Source: Halomonas chromatireducens
Lineage (GTDB): Bacteria > Pseudomonadota > Gammaproteobacteria > Pseudomonadales > Halomonadaceae
Length of the DNA stretch: 39,006 nt
Direction: 5' to 3'
Assembly (NCBI RefSeq): GCF_001545155.1
Contig: NZ_CP014226.1
Coordinates: forward strand, 3,528,320 to 3,567,325
The notes below the pieces were generated by a model. The model saw only the letters and a list, made by a program, of their open reading frames with translations, was not told the DNA's origin and did not search any database. Within the stretch, counting starts at the first letter, position 1; every line of letters starts with the position of its first letter. Shown one piece after another: positions 24,352-35,897 of this stretch. The translations under genes and the position numbers were made by a program.

Positions 24352-24502
24352 GGCAGCCTCCGCCAAGGCGCCTGACGGCGCTAGTCGCGATGGAAACCAG
24401 CGCTCCTACAGCTGCCTTTTCCTGCCATAACAGGCGACTACCACCCTGTAGGAGTAGCTTCAGCTCGCGACTGGAGGCCGCAGGCCTCCCGGCGGTATTG
24501 CC
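24352..24502 (+). repeat. REP/BIME copy J (compensated central stem)
   Basis: Full copy whose central stem is CTCCTACAG (24403-24411) with CTGTAGGAG (24446-24454). Most other copies read CTCCAACAG/CTGTTGGAG. Both strands of the stem have changed together. It ends about 70 bp from the stop of the minus-strand lipoprotein gene. Confidence 0.9.
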
Positions 24503-24569
24503 GACGCCAACGATCACCGCCAACGCGGCGGCCTCCACCACGCGCCTGGTGAGTCGTAATCAGGTAAGC

Positions 24570-25298
24570 CTAGGGCGCGATGCCCTGCCCGCACCCTCTT
24601 AGCGTCTCCCCATCAATGGTCAAGGTCACCCGTGCGGGGAACGGCTCGCCACTCATGTCATCGAAGCAGGCCCTCGCCTCCAGCCACAGCTCGAAAGGCT
24701 GATCGGTCAGGCCGCTGGCCAGGGACACTCGCCCCTGGGCGTTATCCATGGCGGTGACGCGGTAGGGCAGCGTCAGCTCCCGCGCACCGTAATCCAGCGT
24801 CAGCGTCAGTTCTGGGGTGTCATGCGCCAGATTGACGTGCCAGCCTGGCTCGTTGCCGCGGCCGTGGAACATCACCCCGGGGCGCTGCTCGCGGGTCAGG
24901 GGGGAGCGAGCCATGTCGGCACTGCAGTCGAGCCGGCCGTTGGCGCTCTCCACCACCGCGTCTCCCCCCTTGTTCCAGAAGCTGAGATCGCCCTGCTGGT
25001 AGCGCGCACCGCTGGCCACCACCGCCGGAGCCAGGCGATAGGCGCCGTGGGCGGACCACAGCCGCAGCTCGCGCTCGCCAAAGGCGGTGACCAGATCCTG
25101 CTGCGGCGTGCAGCGCCAGGCCTCGAAGCGCTCGGCGCCGCCGGGGAAGAGCATCGAAGGCAGCAGCGGTGCGGTGCTGGCGACCTGACCGGTGCCGGGA
25201 CGCGGCCCGTCGACGGGTGTAGCGGCGCAGCCGACCAGCAACAGCGAAGCAGCAGCCAACAGCGCTGGGCGAAAGGAAGAGAGTCCAAAAAGCGTCAT
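24570..25298 (-). CDS. MliC-like/COG3650-type lipoprotein
   Basis: This 242-aa protein has a lipoprotein signal peptide ending at LLLVGC (lipobox, Cys about 24). Next comes an MliC-like beta domain: WRCTPQQDLVTAFGERELRLW, YRLAPAVVASGARYQQGDLSFWNKGGDAVVE, then LDCSADM. A second domain begins with FHGRGNEPGWHV and ends TLTIDGETLRGCGQG. MliC proteins inhibit C-type lysozyme; the two-domain form is usually of unknown role. It is outer-membrane or periplasmic. AAGGAAC precedes the ATG at 25298. It lies downstream of metE on the same strand, with a hairpin between. Confidence 0.8.
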   Translation of the reverse strand: MTLFGLSSFRPALLAAASLLLVGCAATPVDGPRPGTGQVASTAPLLPSMLFPGGAERFEAWRCTPQQDLVTAFGERELRLWSAHGAYRLAPAVVASGARYQQGDLSFWNKGGDAVVESANGRLDCSADMARSPLTREQRPGVMFHGRGNEPGWHVNLAHDTPELTLTLDYGARELTLPYRVTAMDNAQGRVSLASGLTDQPFELWLEARACFDDMSGEPFPARVTLTIDGETLRGCGQGIAP

Positions 25299-25333
25299 GA
25301 CAGTTCCTTGGGGGTATCAAACCGATACAGCAT

Positions 25334-25367
25334 AACAGGCGCCGGGGCGAAGGCCGGGGCGCCTGTT
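25334..25367. terminator. Hairpin between metE and the lipoprotein gene
   Basis: AACAGGCGCC (25334-25343) pairs perfectly with GGCGCCTGTT (25358-25367). On the plus strand TTTTC follows. On the minus strand, where it would end metE transcripts, the tail is short. Probably a terminator for metE, possibly bidirectional. Confidence 0.55.
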
Positions 25368-25408
25368 TTCACGCTTGCTGTCGAAGCATGCTCGCCCCGG
25401 ACGCTGGA

Positions 25409-27709
25409 TCAGCCGTGGCGTCGGCGCAGCTCCCGGGCCGCCTCGACCATGTGGGCCAGGGCCGGCTCCACCTCGGCCCAGCCGCGCGTCTTGAGGCCGC
25501 AATCGGGATTGACCCACAGCCGCTCGGCCGGGATCCGCTCGGCAGCCTTCTCCATCAGCTGCACCATCCAGTCCACCTGGGGGATGTTGGGCGAGTGAAT
25601 GTCATAGACCCCGGGGCCGATCTCGTTGGGGTAGGCGAAGTCCTGGAAGACATCGAGCAGTTCCATGTCCGAGCGCGACGTCTCGATGGTGATCACGTCG
25701 GCGTCCAGGGCGGCGATGGCGGCGATGATGTCGTTGAACTCCGAATAGCACATGTGGGTGTGAATCTGGGTCGCATCCCGAGCCACGGCAGCGGTGAGGC
25801 GGAAACAGGCCACCGCCCAGTCGAGATAGGCCGGCCATTCGCCGCGCCGCAGCGGCAGCCCTTCACGCAGCGCCGGCTCGTCGATCTGGATGGCCGGAAT
25901 GCCCGCCGCCTCCAGGTCGGCCACCTCGTCGCGCAGCGCCAGGGCGATCTGGCGACAGGTGGTCGAGCGGGGCTGGTCGTCACGCACGAAGGACCACTGC
26001 AGCATGGTCACGGGGCCCGTGAGCATGCCCTTCATCGGCCTGTCGGTGAGCGTCTGGGCGTACTCGCTCCAGCGCACCGTCATCGCCGCCGGACGTGCCA
26101 CGTCGCCCACGATAACCGGCGGCTTTACGCAGCGTGAACCATAGCTCTGCACCCAGCCGAAGCGGGTAAAGACATAGCCCTCGAGCTGCTCGCCGAAGTA
26201 CTCCACCATGTCGTTACGCTCGGCCTCGCCATGCACCAGCATGTCGATCCCCAGCCGTTCCTGGCGTACCACCGCATCAGCGATCTCGTCGCGCATGCGC
26301 GCTTCGTATTCGTCTCGGCCCAGCTCGCCAGCCTTGAAGGCGCGCCGGGCCGCACGAATCTCGGCGGTCTGCGGAAAGGAGCCGATGGTGGTGGTGGGAA
26401 ACAGCGGCAGGTCCAGTGCGCGCCGCTGCTGCCGGGCCCGCTCGGGGTAGGCGCCGGCACGGCGGGTGTCGCCTTCGGCGATGGCGGCCAGCCGCTCGGC
26501 CACGGCCGGCTTGTGGATTCGCGGCGATTCGCGACGAGCGTCCAGCGCCGCGGTGGCGGCCTCGAGCCGTGCGCGATCCTCGGCGGTGGCGCGGTTGCCC
26601 AGCAGCCGCGACAGGGTCACCGTCTCGTCGAGCTTCTGGCGGGCAAAGGCGAACCAGCTCCTGAGCTCCTCATCCAGATCGGGCTCGGCGTCCAGGTCCA
26701 CCGGCACATGCAGCAGCGAGCAGGAGGGCGCCACCCAGAGCCGCTCGCCCAGGCGCATGCGGGCACTGGCGAGCCGCTCGCGCAGCACCGCCAGGTCGGC
26801 CCGCCAGATGTTGCGGCCATCGATGGCCCCCACCGAGAGCACCTTGTAGCCAGGCAGGTTGTCGATCACCGTGGTCAGCTGGCCGGGATCCCGAACCACA
26901 TCGATATGCAGGCCATCCACGGGCAGGCTGACCGCCAGCTGCAGGTTGTCGCCAAGCCCGCCGAAGTAGCTCGCCACCATCAGCTTGACCGGCGCGTTGC
27001 GTAGCGTGTTGTAGGCCGACTCGAAGGCCTGCTTCCACTCCCTGGGCAGGTCCTGGACCAGCGCCGGTTCATCGAGTTGTACCCACGTCACCCCCTGGTC
27101 GGCAAGCCGGGCCAGGATCTCGCCGTAGACCGGCAGCAGGGCATCGAGCAGCGACAGGCGATCGAACGCCTCGTCGCCCTTCTCCTTGGCCAGCCACAGC
27201 CAGGTCAGGGGACCGGTCAGCACCACCTTGACCGGGTGACCGGCGTCACGGGCCTCGGCCACCTCGTCGAACAGCCGGCTGCTGGCGAGCTGGAAGCGCT
27301 GCCCCGCGTGCAGCTCAGGGACCAGGTAGTGGTAGTTGGTATCAAAGTACTTGGTCATTTCGCAGGCGGCGGCGGGCTCACCGCTGGGTGCCCGGCCACG
27401 CGCCATGCGGAAGGTGGTGTCCAGGTCGACGTCGCCGGCGACGACTTCCTCCTCGGCAGCAAACCGCGGTGGCACGGCGCCCAGCAGTGTGGAGACGTTG
27501 AGCACGTGGTCGTAGAAGGCGAAGTCGCCCACCGTGACCAGGTCGAGTCCCGCCTCTCGCTGCACCTGCCAGTGGCTGCGACGAAGCTCACGGCCGGTGG
27601 ACTCCAGCGCCTCGCGATCACTCTCACCCCGCCAGTAGGCCTCGACGGCGTGCTTCAGCTCGCGACCGCCGCCGATTCGCGGATAGCCAGATATATGAGC
27701 TAATGTCAT
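25409..27709 (-). CDS. metE: Cobalamin-independent methionine synthase
   Basis: This 766-aa two-barrel enzyme transfers the methyl group of 5-methyltetrahydropteroyltri-glutamate to homocysteine. The N-terminus [20 protein letters not shown] is typical. In the C-terminal barrel the zinc site is visible as HTHMCYSEF and [12 protein letters not shown], together with [13 protein letters not shown] at its start. Length is normal for MetE. I chose the ATG at 27709 because family members start here; the frame open to 27796 overlaps the regulatory region. Divergent from metR with 101 bp between starts, the classical MetR-controlled arrangement. Confidence 0.97.
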   Translation of the reverse strand: MTLAHISGYPRIGGGRELKHAVEAYWRGESDREALESTGRELRRSHWQVQREAGLDLVTVGDFAFYDHVLNVSTLLGAVPPRFAAEEEVVAGDVDLDTTFRMARGRAPSGEPAAACEMTKYFDTNYHYLVPELHAGQRFQLASSRLFDEVAEARDAGHPVKVVLTGPLTWLWLAKEKGDEAFDRLSLLDALLPVYGEILARLADQGVTWVQLDEPALVQDLPREWKQAFESAYNTLRNAPVKLMVASYFGGLGDNLQLAVSLPVDGLHIDVVRDPGQLTTVIDNLPGYKVLSVGAIDGRNIWRADLAVLRERLASARMRLGERLWVAPSCSLLHVPVDLDAEPDLDEELRSWFAFARQKLDETVTLSRLLGNRATAEDRARLEAATAALDARRESPRIHKPAVAERLAAIAEGDTRRAGAYPERARQQRRALDLPLFPTTTIGSFPQTAEIRAARRAFKAGELGRDEYEARMRDEIADAVVRQERLGIDMLVHGEAERNDMVEYFGEQLEGYVFTRFGWVQSYGSRCVKPPVIVGDVARPAAMTVRWSEYAQTLTDRPMKGMLTGPVTMLQWSFVRDDQPRSTTCRQIALALRDEVADLEAAGIPAIQIDEPALREGLPLRRGEWPAYLDWAVACFRLTAAVARDATQIHTHMCYSEFNDIIAAIAALDADVITIETSRSDMELLDVFQDFAYPNEIGPGVYDIHSPNIPQVDWMVQLMEKAAERIPAERLWVNPDCGLKTRGWAEVEPALAHMVEAARELRRRHG

Positions 27710-27795
27710 GATGATGTCTCTTCTGCATGAATGAATGCAGAGCAGTCTCGCCGGCCACCTCTGGTGAATCAAACTAAACATACTAATCAAAAACA

Positions 27796-27808
27796 TGAGC
27801 TGGATTCA
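27796..27808. promoter_or_regulatory. Candidate MetR site in the metE-metR intergenic region
   Basis: TGAG-N5-TTCA differs by one base from the TGAA-N5-TTCA pattern known for MetR. It lies just before the metR ATG. A second partial symmetric element CTGCAT-N6-ATGCAG lies nearer metE at about 27734-27751. Binding is inferred. Confidence 0.4.
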
Positions 27809-27810
27809 TC

Positions 27811-28725
27811 ATGCTTGAACTACGCCACCTGCGCACCCTGATTGCCCTGCGTGACGCGGGTTCCCTGGTGGAAGCCGCGGAACGGGTACACCTGACCCAG
27901 TCCGCGCTCTCGCATCAGATCAAGGATCTGGAGGAGCGCCTGGGTAGCCAGCTGTTCGTGCGCAAGTCCCGCCCGGTGGAGTTCACCCGTGCGGGCCAGC
28001 GCCTGCTGGCGCTGGCCGAGCAGGTCCTGCCGCTGGTGCGCATGGCCGAGCGGGACCTGGCGAGACTGGTCGGCCATGAGCCAGGCCGGCTTCACATGGC
28101 CATTGAATGCCACAGCTGTTTCCAATGGCTGATGCCGACCATCGATCACTTCCGCGATCACTGGCCGGAGGTCGAGATCGACATCCCCGGCGGCCACCAC
28201 TTCGACCCGCTGCCGGCGCTGGCCCGGGAGCAGCTCGACCTGGTGATCACCGCCGACCCGCAGACACTGCCCGGGGTCTACTACGAGCCGCTGTTCCGCT
28301 ATCAGGGCCTGCTGGCGGTGGCTCGCCAGCACCCGCTGGCCGACCGCTCCTTCGTGGTTCCCCAGGACCTCGCCGAGGAGACATTGATCACCTACCCGGT
28401 GGAGCACAGCCGGCTGGATGTCTTCACCCAGTTCCTCAACCCCGCCGGGGTCAGGCCACGAGAGCTTCGCACGGCCGAGTTGACCATCATGATGATGCAG
28501 CTGGTCGCCAGCGGACGCGGGGTCTGCGCGCTGCCCAACTGGGCGTTGACCGAGTACCTGGAACGGGACTATGTGAAGGCAGTGGCACTGGGCGAAGAGG
28601 GGATGTGGAGCACGCTGTATGCCGCCATTCGGGAAGAGAGCCGCGACCAGCCGTGGATGGAAGACTTCCTGCGCACCGCCCGGGAGACGTCGTTCGCGGT
28701 GCTGGAAGGCATCAGGCCGGCTTGA
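27811..28725 (+). CDS. metR: LysR-type regulator MetR
   Basis: This 304-aa LysR-family activator has the N-terminal HTH (RHLRTLIALRDAGSLVEAAERVHLTQSALSHQIKDLEERLGSQLFVRK). MetR-specific effector-domain sequence follows: MAIECHSCFQWLMP, FDPLPALAREQLDLVITAD and YPVEHSRLDVFTQFLNPAGV. MetR uses homocysteine as coactivator for metE and related genes. It is divergent from metE. Its 3' end overlaps the convergent histidine kinase gene by 14 bp. Confidence 0.95.
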   Translation: MLELRHLRTLIALRDAGSLVEAAERVHLTQSALSHQIKDLEERLGSQLFVRKSRPVEFTRAGQRLLALAEQVLPLVRMAERDLARLVGHEPGRLHMAIECHSCFQWLMPTIDHFRDHWPEVEIDIPGGHHFDPLPALAREQLDLVITADPQTLPGVYYEPLFRYQGLLAVARQHPLADRSFVVPQDLAEETLITYPVEHSRLDVFTQFLNPAGVRPRELRTAELTIMMMQLVASGRGVCALPNWALTEYLERDYVKAVALGEEGMWSTLYAAIREESRDQPWMEDFLRTARETSFAVLEGIRPA

Positions 28726-30346
28726 CAGATAGCCGCTCGATCTCCTTCGGTTTCGGCAGCAACAGCGAGAAGCGGGCTCCACCCAGCTCCTGGCTGTCGT
28801 CCACCACGACGCTGCCGCCGTGCCAGACCATGATCTTCTGGACGATAGAGAGCCCCAGCCCGTAGCCGCCCGAGCGCCGCGTGCGGCTGTCGTCGAGCCG
28901 GGCAAAGGGCTTGAAGATGACCTGGCGCTCGCTCTCCGGAACGCCAGGGCCGTCATCCTCGATGTCCAGCCGCACCAGCCGAGCCTCCACGGTGAGGCGC
29001 ACCAGCACATGAGAACGGGCGTGTCGGCAGGCATTGGCCACCAGGTTCTGCAGCGCCCGCTGCAGATAACGCGAGTCGGCAAGCGTTTCCACCTCGGGGC
29101 CGGGCGCCAGCTCCAGGCGAAGGTGGGCGTGCAGGGGAGCCAGAGTCTCGAGTACACGCTGGGCCATGGCGCGACAGTCGACGACGGTGCGCTGTAGCTC
29201 GGCGCCGTTGACGATTCCGCTGTCGAGGCGGGCATAGGTGAGAATTTCGTCAATGAGCTGGTCGAGCTCCTCGATGTCGCCATCGATACCTTGCAGCTGG
29301 CGATGGACAGCCGGGTCGTCGGTCATGTCCTCGACCATCTGCACGGCGAAGCGTATTCGGGCAACCGGGGTGCGCAACTCGTGGGAGACGGCGCGTATCA
29401 TCTCCTGCTGGGAGCGCAGCAGCGACTGCACCTGTGCTGCCATGGCGTTGAAGGCCATACCCACCCGGCCGATGAAGCCACCGCCGTCGACCTTGACCCG
29501 GGTATCGAGGCGGCCACTGGCAATGCGACCGGCGGCCAGCTCGAGTCGTGCCAGGCGGGCTTCGACGCCACGCACAATGAGGTAGATGATCGCCGCCAGC
29601 ACGGCCAGCATGATCACCAGCACCAGCAGCAGCAGGGAGATGGGGGTCGGCTCCAGGGCCGAAACCGGACCGATCGATAGCCACTGTCGGCCACCATCCT
29701 GCACGGGTACGGCAAGATAGACCGTCAGCGCCCAATGGCCAGGCAGTAGGCGAATGACCAGCTCACCCTCACGCAGACGCGAGAGCTGATGACTGTCGAG
29801 CCCCTCCGGCGCCAGATCGCTGAGGTGAATCGGCAGGGCAGGGGTGGTGACATTGGCCAGCCGGCGCTGACGGGCCTCGCCCTCCTCCTCGGCCAGCCAG
29901 TCTCCCAACATCTGAGCAAGGCCACGCAGCTGGCGCTCATTCAATCCAGACAGCCGCGCCTCAAGCACCCGGTACTCACCCGCTATCCGGCGATAAAGAC
30001 GCCAGTTGGCCCCCTCCTCCGGCTTGACCAGGACACTGCCACGCTCAAGGCGTCTACGCTCGAACCAGCCCAGGCCGGCGTCGTCCGGGCTACGCAGAGA
30101 GAGTCGCATATCCAGCCGGTCGGACTGCTGGGTAAGCCAGTCTCCCCGCTCGTTTGCCGGCAAGGCAGCGACCTTCCGGGTCAAGAGCTGTAGCGGTGCT
30201 TCGGCCAGCTGCTCACGGTATTGCTCGATACGCACCCGGTCGACCAGGGCCAGACCCATCAGCGCCAGGCCGAAGGTCAGCAGCAGCGCCATGGCCAAGG
30301 CCAGGTAGACGCGCAGGAAAGTGCCATCGGCCAGGAACCGCTGCAT
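28712..30346 (-). CDS. RstB-like sensor histidine kinase
   Basis: This 544-aa membrane kinase has TM1 at about 12-35, a periplasmic RstB-type region of about 200 residues, TM2 at about 236-258 and a HAMP domain at about 255-310. The H-box AVSHELRTPVARIRFAVQM has the phospho-acceptor His at about 322. The N-box is NLVANACRHA, the G1 box DIEDDGPGVP and the G2 box GGYGLGLSIVQKI. It phosphorylates the regulator encoded 3 bp upstream. The first residues (MQRFLADGTFLRVYLALAMALLL) and the periplasmic layout resemble RstB; the stimulus is unknown. No key residue is missing. Confidence 0.92.
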   Translation of the reverse strand: MQRFLADGTFLRVYLALAMALLLTFGLALMGLALVDRVRIEQYREQLAEAPLQLLTRKVAALPANERGDWLTQQSDRLDMRLSLRSPDDAGLGWFERRRLERGSVLVKPEEGANWRLYRRIAGEYRVLEARLSGLNERQLRGLAQMLGDWLAEEEGEARQRRLANVTTPALPIHLSDLAPEGLDSHQLSRLREGELVIRLLPGHWALTVYLAVPVQDGGRQWLSIGPVSALEPTPISLLLLVLVIMLAVLAAIIYLIVRGVEARLARLELAAGRIASGRLDTRVKVDGGGFIGRVGMAFNAMAAQVQSLLRSQQEMIRAVSHELRTPVARIRFAVQMVEDMTDDPAVHRQLQGIDGDIEELDQLIDEILTYARLDSGIVNGAELQRTVVDCRAMAQRVLETLAPLHAHLRLELAPGPEVETLADSRYLQRALQNLVANACRHARSHVLVRLTVEARLVRLDIEDDGPGVPESERQVIFKPFARLDDSRTRRSGGYGLGLSIVQKIMVWHGGSVVVDDSQELGGARFSLLLPKPKEIERLSVKPA

Positions 30347-30349
30347 GGA

Positions 30350-31036
30350 TCAGGCGTCCTTGACGAACAGGTAACCCTTGCTGCGTACCGTCTTGATGCG
30401 GTGCGGATGGTTGGGATCATCGCCGATTTTCGGGCGAATTCGCGAAACCCGCACGTCGATGGATCTATCCTGCCCATCGTACTTGATGCCACGCAGGTCG
30501 CTGAAGATCTCCTCCCGGGTGAGTACGCGACCGGCGTTGCTGGCCAGCAGCCACAGCAGGTCGAACTCGGCACTGGTCAGGTCGATACGATCGCCTTCCA
30601 GCCAGGCCTCACGGGTCGCGCTGTCGATGTCCAGGTTGCCGAACGAAAGGCGTATATCACCCCCCTGTTCGGTATTGTCCGCCCGTCGCAACAGCGCACG
30701 CATCCGTGCCAGCAGGACCCGGGGTTGAACCGGCTTGGGAACATAGTCATCGGCCCCCATCTCCAGCCCCAGCACCTGATCCATATCGTCGGTGCGGGCG
30801 GTCAGCATGAGAATCGGGCCGCTATAGTCGGGCCTGGCCCGGCGACAGATTGACAAACCATCTTCACCCGGCAGCATCAAATCGAGGATCACCAGGTCCG
30901 GCTGCAGGGCCTGGATCTGCTCAACGCCTCGCGAGCCCTCGGCCTCCACGGTCACCTGGAATCCATTGGCCTCCAGATAGTCCCGCGTGAGCTCGGCCAG
31001 GCGCACGTCGTCCTCGATAATCAGAACGTGTTCCAT
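30350..31036 (-). CDS. RstA-like OmpR-family response regulator
   Basis: This regulator of about 228 aa has a receiver domain (EHVLIIEDDVRLAELTRDYL, phospho-acceptor Asp about 52 in LVILDLMLPGEDG, Lys in VPKPVQPR). It also has an OmpR-type winged helix ending IRPKIGDDPNHPHRIKTVRSKGYLFV. It pairs with the kinase gene 3 bp downstream. I chose the ATG at 31036 (MEHVLIIED), which starts exactly at the receiver domain with GGAAAG upstream. 31063 and 31225 are longer in-frame options without family support. Confidence 0.93.
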   Translation of the reverse strand: MEHVLIIEDDVRLAELTRDYLEANGFQVTVEAEGSRGVEQIQALQPDLVILDLMLPGEDGLSICRRARPDYSGPILMLTARTDDMDQVLGLEMGADDYVPKPVQPRVLLARMRALLRRADNTEQGGDIRLSFGNLDIDSATREAWLEGDRIDLTSAEFDLLWLLASNAGRVLTREEIFSDLRGIKYDGQDRSIDVRVSRIRPKIGDDPNHPHRIKTVRSKGYLFVKDA

Positions 31037-31250
31037 GTCACTGCTTTCCAGGTTGTGTTCCATCCTCGTTATCCCCGTGCTGGGCAATTCATTTGCATTT
31101 CCGGGACACCCTGTCCCGCCATCTTTACAAGGATACCCGAAATATGTCATTTCGCATGCCTGTGTTGATATTGCGTATAAAACGCCTGTGCAGCGAAGCA
31201 TAGCCTCGCTGAATGGCGACGCCACAGGAAGTCACCAGCTCACCCACAGG

Positions 31251-31259
31251 TTATCCACT
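31251..31259 (+). promoter_or_regulatory. DnaA-box-like sequence upstream of nrdA
   Basis: TTATCCACT differs by one base from the DnaA box TTATCCACA. DnaA control of nrdA is known in E. coli. Here it is inferred from a single site. The rest of 31037-31275 has only a CAGCGA/TCGCTG hairpin at 31191-31211. Confidence 0.4.
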
Positions 31260-31275
31260 TGATGCCTGCCAAAAA

Positions 31276-31322
31276 GCACTCTATCTTGTGTTCACCTACA
31301 AACAAACCACAAGATGATGTGC
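31276..31322 (+). promoter_or_regulatory. Tandem NrdR-type boxes upstream of nrdA
   Basis: Box 1, GCACTCTATCTTGTGT (31276-31291), and box 2, CCACAAGATGATGTGC (31307-31322), resemble the ACACTATATATTGTGT pattern. Their starts are 31 bp apart, about three helical turns, the normal spacing for tandem NrdR boxes. Repression of nrdAB by NrdR is inferred. Confidence 0.6.
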
Positions 31323-31400
31323 ATCTAGCAAGCCGCGCCCTTGCTGTCAATGCCCATCTCATCCCGACGAAAAGCCCCGAGAGGAAGGGAACACCCCATC

Positions 31401-34295
<2,895 letters not shown>

Positions 34296-34305
34296 CATGA
34301 CACCC

Positions 34306-34339
34306 CCTGCAGGCGTGCGGCAAACTGCGCGCCTGCAGG
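34306..34339 (+). repeat. Perfect intercistronic hairpin between nrdA and nrdB
   Basis: CCTGCAGGCG (34306-34315) pairs with CGCCTGCAGG (34330-34339) around a 14-nt loop. No T-tract follows. It begins 10 bp after the nrdA stop and ends 29 bp before the nrdB ATG. It may act as an mRNA stability or attenuation element. Confidence 0.6.
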
Positions 34340-34368
34340 CAGCCGGACCACATACCGGAGAGAAACAG

Positions 34369-35619
34369 ATGCTGAACTGGGACGAATTCAACGAAGACGA
34401 GACCGCCGTTGCCGACAAGCCGGCACCGGCAACCCCGGCGCCCGCCGCCAAGGCGCAGCCAAGCGCCCCGGCTGACGCCGGCGAGATCCAGGAAGCCAGC
34501 GGGAACTACGTGATCGCCGAGGCCGACCGCATCGAGCGCGCCCGCAAGTCGCTGGAGGAGCTCGACGTCGCCGCCGGCCTCGAGGAGCTGGAGATGGGTG
34601 CGGCGCGCATCGAGGTCAGCGACAAGCAGATGATCAACGCCCGCGCCGACCTCAACCAGCTGGTGCCGTTCAAGTACGAGTGGGCCTGGCAGAAGTACCT
34701 GGACGGCAGCGCCAACCACTGGATGCCCCAGGAAGTGAACATGAACGCCGATATCGCCCTGTGGAAGAGCCAGGAAGGGCTCACCGCGGACGAGCGGCGC
34801 ATCGTCGAGCGCAGCCTCGGCTACTTCTCCACCGCCGACTCGCTGGTGGCCAACAACCTGGTGCTGGCGCTCTACCGCCTGATCACCAACCCCGAATGCC
34901 GCCAGTACCTGCTGCGCCAGGCCTTCGAGGAAGCCATCCACACCCACGCCTACCAGTACTGTGTGGAGTCGCTCGGCATGGACGAGGGCGCGGTCTTCAA
35001 CATGTACCGCGAAGTCCCCTCCGTGGCCGCCAAGTCGGCCTGGAGCCTCAAGCATACCCAGTCGCTGGCGCGTTCCGACTTCAACACCGGCACCCCGGAG
35101 ACCGACCAGGAACTGCTGCGCAACCTGGTGGCCTTCTACTGCGTCACCGAGGGCATCTTCTTCTACTGCGGCTTCAGCCAGATCCTCTCCATGGGCCGGC
35201 GCAACAAGATGACCGGCGTGGCCGAGCAGTTCCAGTACATCCTGCGCGACGAGTCGATGCACCTGAACTTCGGCGTCGACATGATCAACCAGATCAAGAT
35301 CGAGAACCCGCACCTGTGGACGCCTGAGTTCCAGGACGAGGTGACCCAGATGATCCTCGAAGGCACCGAGCTCGAGATCGCCTATGCACGGGACACCATG
35401 CCCCGCGGCGTGCTCGGCATGAACGCGGCGATCATGGAAGAGTACCTGCGCTTCATCTGCAACCGCCGCCTGGCCCAGATCGGCCTGAAGGAGCAGTACC
35501 CCGGCGCCCAGAACCCGTTCCCCTGGATGAGCGAGATCATCGACCTGCGCAAGGAGAAGAACTTCTTCGAGACCCGCGTCACGGAATATCAAGTGGGTGG
35601 CGCGCTGAGCTGGGATTGA
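34369..35619 (+). CDS. nrdB: Class Ia ribonucleotide reductase small subunit
   Basis: This 416-aa beta subunit carries a di-iron centre and tyrosyl radical. The ligands can be placed: Asp in TADSLVANN, Glu-x-x-His and the radical Tyr in [10 protein letters not shown] (Tyr four residues after the His, as E. coli Y122), Glu in VTEGIFFY, and Glu-x-x-His in RDESMHLNF. The N-terminal 40 residues are an Ala/Pro-rich linker ([17 protein letters not shown]). I chose the ATG at 34369, with GGAG 9 nt upstream. It ends ALSWD. Confidence 0.96.
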   Translation: MLNWDEFNEDETAVADKPAPATPAPAAKAQPSAPADAGEIQEASGNYVIAEADRIERARKSLEELDVAAGLEELEMGAARIEVSDKQMINARADLNQLVPFKYEWAWQKYLDGSANHWMPQEVNMNADIALWKSQEGLTADERRIVERSLGYFSTADSLVANNLVLALYRLITNPECRQYLLRQAFEEAIHTHAYQYCVESLGMDEGAVFNMYREVPSVAAKSAWSLKHTQSLARSDFNTGTPETDQELLRNLVAFYCVTEGIFFYCGFSQILSMGRRNKMTGVAEQFQYILRDESMHLNFGVDMINQIKIENPHLWTPEFQDEVTQMILEGTELEIAYARDTMPRGVLGMNAAIMEEYLRFICNRRLAQIGLKEQYPGAQNPFPWMSEIIDLRKEKNFFETRVTEYQVGGALSWD

Positions 35620-35674
35620 GCGGACTGGAAAGCAAGGGGCATACCCGATAGTTGCAAGCTTGGGAGGAAGCACC

Positions 35675-35791
35675 ATGACCGAATCGAGAAGTGTCATCAA
35701 ACGCGTCTACGTGCCCACGCATGTACGCGATCTTCCAGGCGGGGAGAGAGTCCGCATCCCCGGCTACTATAAGAAGCCACCTTCGAGCTGA
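35675..35791 (+). CDS. Small basic hypothetical protein, 38 aa
   Basis: This frame begins MTESRSVIKRVYVPTHV, continues RDLPGGERVRIPGYY and ends KKPPSS. GGGAGGAAG lies 5 nt before the ATG, a very strong ribosome binding site, and a rho-independent terminator follows 9 bp after the stop. It is the last gene of the nrdAB transcript. The Gly-Gly/Ile-Pro-Gly-Tyr-Tyr end is not one I can assign to a family. Confidence 0.65.
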   Translation: MTESRSVIKRVYVPTHVRDLPGGERVRIPGYYKKPPSS

Positions 35792-35799
35792 TATGGCAG

Positions 35800-35830
35800 C
35801 GCCCCTCCCGGTAACGGGCGGGGCGTTTTT
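35800..35830 (+). terminator. Rho-independent terminator of the nrdAB transcript
   Basis: CGCCCCTCCCG (35800-35810) pairs with CGGGCGGGGCG (35815-35825) with one mismatch and a GTAA tetraloop, followed by TTTTT. Confidence 0.85.
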
Positions 35831-35897
35831 CATGAACCGGGCAATGCCTGCGATCGGGTAATGCCTCTCTTGAGTCGCAACAACCGAGGACAATCCC

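Noticed and set aside
16165..24502. CRISPR array
   Set aside because: The repeated units are about 150 bp, internally palindromic and separated by whole genes. There are no short repeats with uniform spacers and no cas genes.
27710..27810. SAM or cobalamin riboswitch before metE
   Set aside because: Only 101 bp separate metE and metR, too short for either riboswitch, and no conserved core is visible.
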